From assembly GCF_900109265.1 (NCBI RefSeq), contig NZ_FNZM01000012.1:186001-250000 (forward strand): DNA of 64,000 nt, read 5' to 3'. Every line of letters starts with the position of its first letter. The stretch's first letter is position 1. Positions 61,001-64,000 of this stretch are shown here, piece after piece. The position numbers and the translations under genes were made by a program. The stretch comes from Paraburkholderia tropica (GTDB lineage: Bacteria; Pseudomonadota; Gammaproteobacteria; Burkholderiales; Burkholderiaceae). The notes under the pieces are model-generated. The model was not told the origin of the DNA, made no database searches, and saw only the letters and a program-made list of their open reading frames with translations.

Positions 61001-62297
61001 CGATCACGAGGTCGGCGGCGCGCAAACCGGCCACCACGGTCTTGCGGTTCGCGACCGAGGCCACCGGATTCGTGCAGATGATCCAGCACGCCTTGATCTC
61101 GCCCGCTGCCATGCGCTCGAACATGTCGATGGTGCCGCCGCCGAGCTTCGTCGTGAGCGTGCCGCGCGGCAGCGACCAGGCATCCTCGACGAAGCCGCGA
61201 TCTTCCTCGGAAAGCACCGAGCGCTGGCCCGGCAGGCCCGGACCCATATAGCCCATCTCGCGCCCGCCCATCGCGTTCGGCTGGCCCGTGAGCGAAAACG
61301 GCCCGCTGCCCGGACGGCAGATTTTGCCCGTCGCCAGATGCAGATTGCAGATCGCGTTGGTGCTCCACGTGCCGTGCGTGCTCTGGTTCAGGCCCATCGT
61401 CCAGCAGGTCATGAACTCGGGCGCGGCGCCGATCATCTGTGCGGCGCGGCGGATGTCGTCGGCGGCGATGCCGGTGATGTCCGCGACTTTGTCGGGCGTG
61501 TAATCGGCGAGAAACGCGGGCATCTCGTCCCAGCCCTGCGTGTACTGCGCGATGAAATCGCTATCCGTGTGGCCGTTTTCGTGCAGCAGATGCAGCAGGC
61601 CGTTGAGCAGCGCGAGGTCGGTGCCCGCCTTGATCTGCAGGAACAGCGAGGCTTTATCGGCGGTCGCGTTGCGGCGCGGATCGACGACGATCAGCTTCGC
61701 GCCCGCCTTCACGCGGTCCATCATGCGCAGGAACAGGATCGGATGGCAGTCCGCCATGTTCGCGCCGATCACGAAGAACAGATCGGCCTTGTCGAAGTCC
61801 TGATACGAACCGGGCGGGCCGTCCGCGCCGAGCGAGAGCTTGTAGCCGCTACCCGCGCTCGCCATGCACAGCCGCGAATTCGACTCGATGTTGTTGGTGC
61901 CGACATAGCCCTTCGCGAGCTTGTTGACGAGATACTGCGCCTCGATCGACATCTGGCCCGACACGTAGAACGAGAGCGCGTCGGGGCCGTGCGCGTCGAG
62001 CGTGGCGCGCAGCCGCCTGGCCGTGTCGGCGATTGCCTGCGCGATCGGCAGCGGCACGGGGTCCGCGTCGCGCGCGTGACGCACGAACGCGCGTTCGAGA
62101 CGCCCCGAATTGCGCAGCGCCACGTGCGCCGACGAACCCTTCGTGCAGAGCCGTCCGAAGTTGGTCGGATGCTCGGCGTCGCCGGCGATTTTCGTGACCG
62201 CGCCATCCTCGACCTGCAGGATCATGCCGCAGCCCACACCGCAGTAGGGGCACACGGTCTTGACGGATTTCGCGGACTTCGGGCTGCTCATGCGCAT
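58041..62297 (-). CDS. nasA: Assimilatory nitrate reductase fused to a sulfite-reductase-type diflavin reductase
   Basis: 1418 residues; a second ATG two codons in is possible. Residues 1-735 are a molybdopterin oxidoreductase with [4Fe-4S] ligands Cys16, Cys19, Cys23 and Cys51, a Mo-site region NSRLCMASAGSGYK, and a dinucleotide-binding end. A variable linker (about 735-765) leads into a CysJ-like half: helix region LNETERLWLAGFVGGL, flavodoxin domain from about 876 (LLWASQTGNVESLVERYA), FAD domain with RLYSISSSP, and NADPH domain from about 1271 (MIMVGPGTGVAPFRAFL), ending ERYVRDVY-like. The fusion lets NAD(P)H reduce nitrate to nitrite in one cytoplasmic protein. It is third in the nirB-nirD-nasA operon. 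Confidence 0.94.
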   Translation of the reverse strand: MRMSSPKSAKSVKTVCPYCGVGCGMILQVEDGAVTKIAGDAEHPTNFGRLCTKGSSAHVALRNSGRLERAFVRHARDADPVPLPIAQAIADTARRLRATLDAHGPDALSFYVSGQMSIEAQYLVNKLAKGYVGTNNIESNSRLCMASAGSGYKLSLGADGPPGSYQDFDKADLFFVIGANMADCHPILFLRMMDRVKAGAKLIVVDPRRNATADKASLFLQIKAGTDLALLNGLLHLLHENGHTDSDFIAQYTQGWDEMPAFLADYTPDKVADITGIAADDIRRAAQMIGAAPEFMTCWTMGLNQSTHGTWSTNAICNLHLATGKICRPGSGPFSLTGQPNAMGGREMGYMGPGLPGQRSVLSEEDRGFVEDAWSLPRGTLTTKLGGGTIDMFERMAAGEIKACWIICTNPVASVANRKTVVAGLRAADLVIAQDAFLDTETNAYADVLLPGALWAEAEGVMINSERNMTLMQQAVEPPGEALPDWELIARVACAMGYEDAFGYASVAEVFDEIVRFSNPKTGYDLRGASHAKLRETPLQWPCAPADAQGAHNERNPLRYLNDGVSQTLRENADGTRPRLAFATPHGKGVFFARPHVAPAELPDGTFPIVFNTGRLQHQWHTMTKTGKVAMLNKLNPAPFVEIHPEDASALGIAAKDRVEVRSRRGRVVLPAVVTDRVMPGNCFAPMHWNDVFGDELCVNAVTNDAIDAISQQPELKFCAVALTRVEAEPAPAPGTAAPDAEPTPERAAAPLLQESTMSREVTHDGARLDAFANLFGLGELAAPALNETERLWLAGFVGGLRASQARGEGVPSLPAHAPFAPATRAWVDGTLAGLFSGGAPAELESAHTAHAQSGLHALQSDKSAAVRIAHARPKVTLLWASQTGNVESLVERYAMQLMESGFEIRATCMADYAPETLEKAQYVLLMTSTFGDGDAPDNGESFWAALKALKALKADSAPRLASLRYAVLALGDRNYDQFCGHGRNLDARLDALGAQRLMARVDCDSEYQEAADAWLERVVQRIKEEDAALHAVPAGGAIPEALPGSAPTKARPAASRLIGNVRLNMKGASKDTRYFSLATAEAGLEYEAGDALGVWPTNCPALVDELLDLTHLHGDASVDVPGAGTMRLADALATHYEIARPGPDALAFVAARAKDTGLAAMLGEERKGDLKQWLWGQQLADVLHEYPVELSAPELIGMLKRLQPRLYSISSSPKAHAGEVHLTVSAVRYNNGRRERKGVASTFLADRVAEGSVPVFVQKSTHFRPPRHGDTPMIMVGPGTGVAPFRAFLHERRARGDSGRNWLFFGEQHAATDFYYREELEQMHGDGLLNRLDLAFSRDQQDKIYVQDRMREQGAQMWAWLQEGAHLYVCGDASRMAKDVDAALKSVVARHGGMSDEAASEYVGQMAREKRYVRDVY
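59433..59463 (-). repeat. 9-bp in-frame tandem repeat in the nitrate reductase gene
   Basis: Three exact copies of CGCCTTCAG (plus strand) plus four bases, read as (Ala-Leu-Lys)3 in the flavodoxin domain after ESFW. Copy changes keep the frame and lengthen a surface helix. Confidence 0.9.
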
Positions 62298-62347
62298 TCG
62301 GATCGGCTTGGTGAGTGAAAAGGCGAATCAGAAAAACTGCGTGAAAA

Positions 62348-62698
62348 TCAGGCCGAAATCCACACCTGGCCGTTTTCCACGCGCGTGGCGAATGCGTTCA
62401 CCGAGCTGCCTGGCACTTCGAGACACTCGCCGGTTTCCAGATCGAAGTGATGCTTGTAGATCGGCGACGCCACCACGATGCGCTCGCCCAGGCTGCCGAC
62501 GAGACCGCGCGAGAGCACGGCCGCGTTCGAGTTCGGATCGTAGTTGCCGATCGCGAACACGCGCGCCGCGCCGTCGTCGATATGGAACACGGCGACCTGC
62601 TCGCCGTTCACGAGCGCACACACGCCGGTATTCGGCACGATGTCGTCGAGCTGGCAGATCGACACCCAGGTTTCGTCTTGCTGAAGAATGGCATTCAT
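62348..62698 (-). CDS. nirD: Nitrite reductase (NADH) small subunit
   Basis: 116 residues. It has a Rieske-like fold without the Cys/His cluster ligands, as in NirD: TWVSICQLDDIVPNTGVCALVNGEQVAVFHI, IGNYDPNSNAAVLSRGLVGS and ASPIYKHHFDLETGECLE. It partners NirB in reducing nitrite to ammonia in the cytoplasm. It lies 39 bp after nirB and 50 bp before nasA. Confidence 0.95.
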   Translation of the reverse strand: MNAILQQDETWVSICQLDDIVPNTGVCALVNGEQVAVFHIDDGAARVFAIGNYDPNSNAAVLSRGLVGSLGERIVVASPIYKHHFDLETGECLEVPGSSVNAFATRVENGQVWISA

Positions 62699-62737
62699 TT
62701 CGGATTCCTCGTTATTTGTTGATCGAAAACCGCCACG

Positions 62738-64000
62738 TCACATCGTTTCGGCGACGACGGGAATCGCCGCCAGCCCTTCGTACTGCGCACGCACCGGCAT
62801 GCCCTTGCGTTCTTCGAGCGTGGCCGGACGGATTTGTCCGCGTTCTTCGACGAAGGTCACGTTCGCGTCGCCCGCATCGCTGTTGACGAAGTGACGGAAG
62901 CGGCGGCGCGTAGCCGGATCGGTCACGGCGACCTTCCATTCGTCTTCGTAGGTGTCGACCACGATCTGCATCTCGGCTTCGAGTTCGGCGGCGAGACCGA
63001 GCTTGTCGTGCACGACCACGTCGATCAGATAATCGAGGCCGCCTTCGAGGTTGTCACGCCACACGCTCGTGCGTTGCAGGCGGTCGGCCGTGCGCACATA
63101 GAACATCAGGAAGCGGTCGATGTAGCGGATCAGCGTGTCGCGGTCGAGGTCGGCGGCGAGCAGTTCGGCGTGGCGCGGCTTCATGCCGCCGTTGCCGCAC
63201 ACATACAGATTCCAGCCCTTTTCCGTGGCGATCACGCCCACGTCCTTGCCCTGCGCTTCCGCGCATTCGCGCGTGCAGCCCGAGACGCCGAACTTGATCT
63301 TGTGCGGCGCGCGCAGGCCTTTGTAGCGGTTCTCGAGGCCGATCGCGAGACCGACCGAATCGCCCACGCCGTAGCGGCACCACGTCGAGCCGACGCACGA
63401 CTTCACGGTGCGCAGCGCCTTGCCGTAGGCGTGTCCCGATTCGAAGCCCGCGTCGATCAGTTCTTCCCAGATCAGTGGCAACTGTTCGACACGCGCGCCG
63501 AACAGGTCCACGCGCTGGCCGCCCGTGATCTTCGTATAGAGGCCGTACTTCTTCGCCACCATGCCCACGGCGATCAGCCCTTCGGGCGTGACCTCGCCGC
63601 CCGGCATGCGCGGCACGACCGAATAGGTGCCGTCGCGCTGGATGTTGGCGAGGTAGTAATCGTTCGAATCCTGCAGGCTCGCGTGCTCCTTTTTGAGCAC
63701 GAATTCGTTCCAGCACGAGGCGAGAATGCCGGCCACCGCGGGCTTGCAGACATCGCAACCGAGACCGTGACCGTGCTTCGCGAGCAGCGCGCCGAAGGTC
63801 TTGATCTGCTCGACGCGCACGATGTGATACAGCTCCTGGCGCGAATACGGGAAGTGCTCGCAAAGATGATTGTTGACGCTGAGGCCCTGACGCTTCATCT
63901 CCGACTTCATGATCTGCGTGACGAGCGGCACGCAGCCGCCGCACGACGCGCCCGCGCAGGTCGTGGCCTTCATCGCGCCGATGCTGGTCGCGCCATCGCG
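62738..64000 (-). CDS. nirB: Nitrite reductase (NADH) large subunit, C-terminal part (5' truncated by window)
   Basis: About 420 residues of the C-terminal half; the frame continues past base 64000, so the FAD/NADH domains lie outside. The BFD-like [2Fe-2S] site (CAGASCGGC ... GLGCDVCKP) comes first. Then come the nitrite/sulfite reductase ferredoxin-like domain and the siroheme-[4Fe-4S] ligands in KSCVGSTWCRYG and GVSGCTRECAEAQGKD. It reduces nitrite to ammonium with NADH. It leads the visible nitrate assimilation operon. Confidence 0.95.
   Translation of the reverse strand, partial: RDGATSIGAMKATTCAGASCGGCVPLVTQIMKSEMKRQGLSVNNHLCEHFPYSRQELYHIVRVEQIKTFGALLAKHGHGLGCDVCKPAVAGILASCWNEFVLKKEHASLQDSNDYYLANIQRDGTYSVVPRMPGGEVTPEGLIAVGMVAKKYGLYTKITGGQRVDLFGARVEQLPLIWEELIDAGFESGHAYGKALRTVKSCVGSTWCRYGVGDSVGLAIGLENRYKGLRAPHKIKFGVSGCTRECAEAQGKDVGVIATEKGWNLYVCGNGGMKPRHAELLAADLDRDTLIRYIDRFLMFYVRTADRLQRTSVWRDNLEGGLDYLIDVVVHDKLGLAAELEAEMQIVVDTYEDEWKVAVTDPATRRRFRHFVNSDAGDANVTFVEERGQIRPATLEERKGMPVRAQYEGLAAIPVVAETM

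Noticed and set aside
59205..62318. 1037-codon plus-strand frame opposite nasA
   Set aside because: Arg/His-rich shadow with no domain; the minus strand codes nitrate reductase.

Overview
The window is a GC-rich chromosomal stretch from a Gram-negative betaproteobacterium, most likely Burkholderiaceae (Paraburkholderia, Caballeronia or Burkholderia-like). The reasons are OmpC-type 16-strand porins ending in phenylalanine, a DUF3079 protein, a monomeric NADP isocitrate dehydrogenase, a fused assimilatory nitrate reductase/CysJ-like flavoprotein, and a nicotinate (nic) catabolic locus. The genus is an inference; no rRNA or tRNA gene was seen. I found no insertion sequence, phage, CRISPR array or plasmid function. 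Many operon junctions are 4-bp ATGA overlaps.

Layout: 1-5.7 kb holds the end of a porin, the three-gene proton-translocating transhydrogenase (pntAA-pntAB-pntB), an L-idonate-5-dehydrogenase-like enzyme and an RraA-like aldolase. 5.8-18.3 kb is a MuxABC-OpmB/MdtABC-type RND efflux operon with two permeases. Downstream it carries an unusual orphan response regulator, and divergently an ordinary response regulator/sensor kinase pair. 18.3-24.1 kb is a six-gene operon with type II dehydroquinase, shikimate dehydrogenase, a class III CoA-transferase, a MaoC hydratase, a VOC protein and a ketopantoate-reductase-like enzyme, facing a LysR regulator. 24.1-30 kb is a LysR gene facing a porin and a tightly coupled hydrolase-MFS transporter-hydrolase set, which looks like an uptake and hydrolysis module for an unknown substrate. 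30-34.5 kb holds a DMT exporter with a histidine-rich tail, a DUF3079 protein, a secreted dienelactone-hydrolase-like protein and two small genes.

34.5-48.5 kb is a complete nicotinic acid degradation locus. nicC, nicA, a tri-heme cytochrome subunit and xdhC run leftward. nicE, nicD, nicX, nicF and the molybdenum subunit run rightward. A MarR regulator (nicR/bpsR type) and an MFS nicotinate transporter follow. Together they would hydroxylate nicotinate to 6-hydroxynicotinate, convert it to 2,5-dihydroxypyridine, open the ring to N-formylmaleamate, and proceed through maleamate and maleate to fumarate. The catalytic residues of NicX, NicD, NicE and NicF can be placed. Three copies of one operator-like motif lie at the three promoter regions. 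The nicotinate hydroxylase is split in an odd way between the two divergent operons.

48.7-57.7 kb holds an orphan FAD enzyme, a serine hydrolase, a gene-poor kilobase with a possible decayed pentapeptide-repeat gene, isocitrate dehydrogenase with a strong terminator, an acetyltransferase, a LysR regulator, a GAF-GGDEF cyclase and a small membrane protein. 58-64 kb is the nitrate assimilation operon nirB-nirD-nasA read leftward, with nirB cut by the window edge.

A recurring feature is short in-frame low-complexity inserts, several encoded by tandem repeats, in otherwise ordinary proteins (response regulator, both ends of the MFP, second RND permease, LysR, secreted hydrolase, nitrate reductase).
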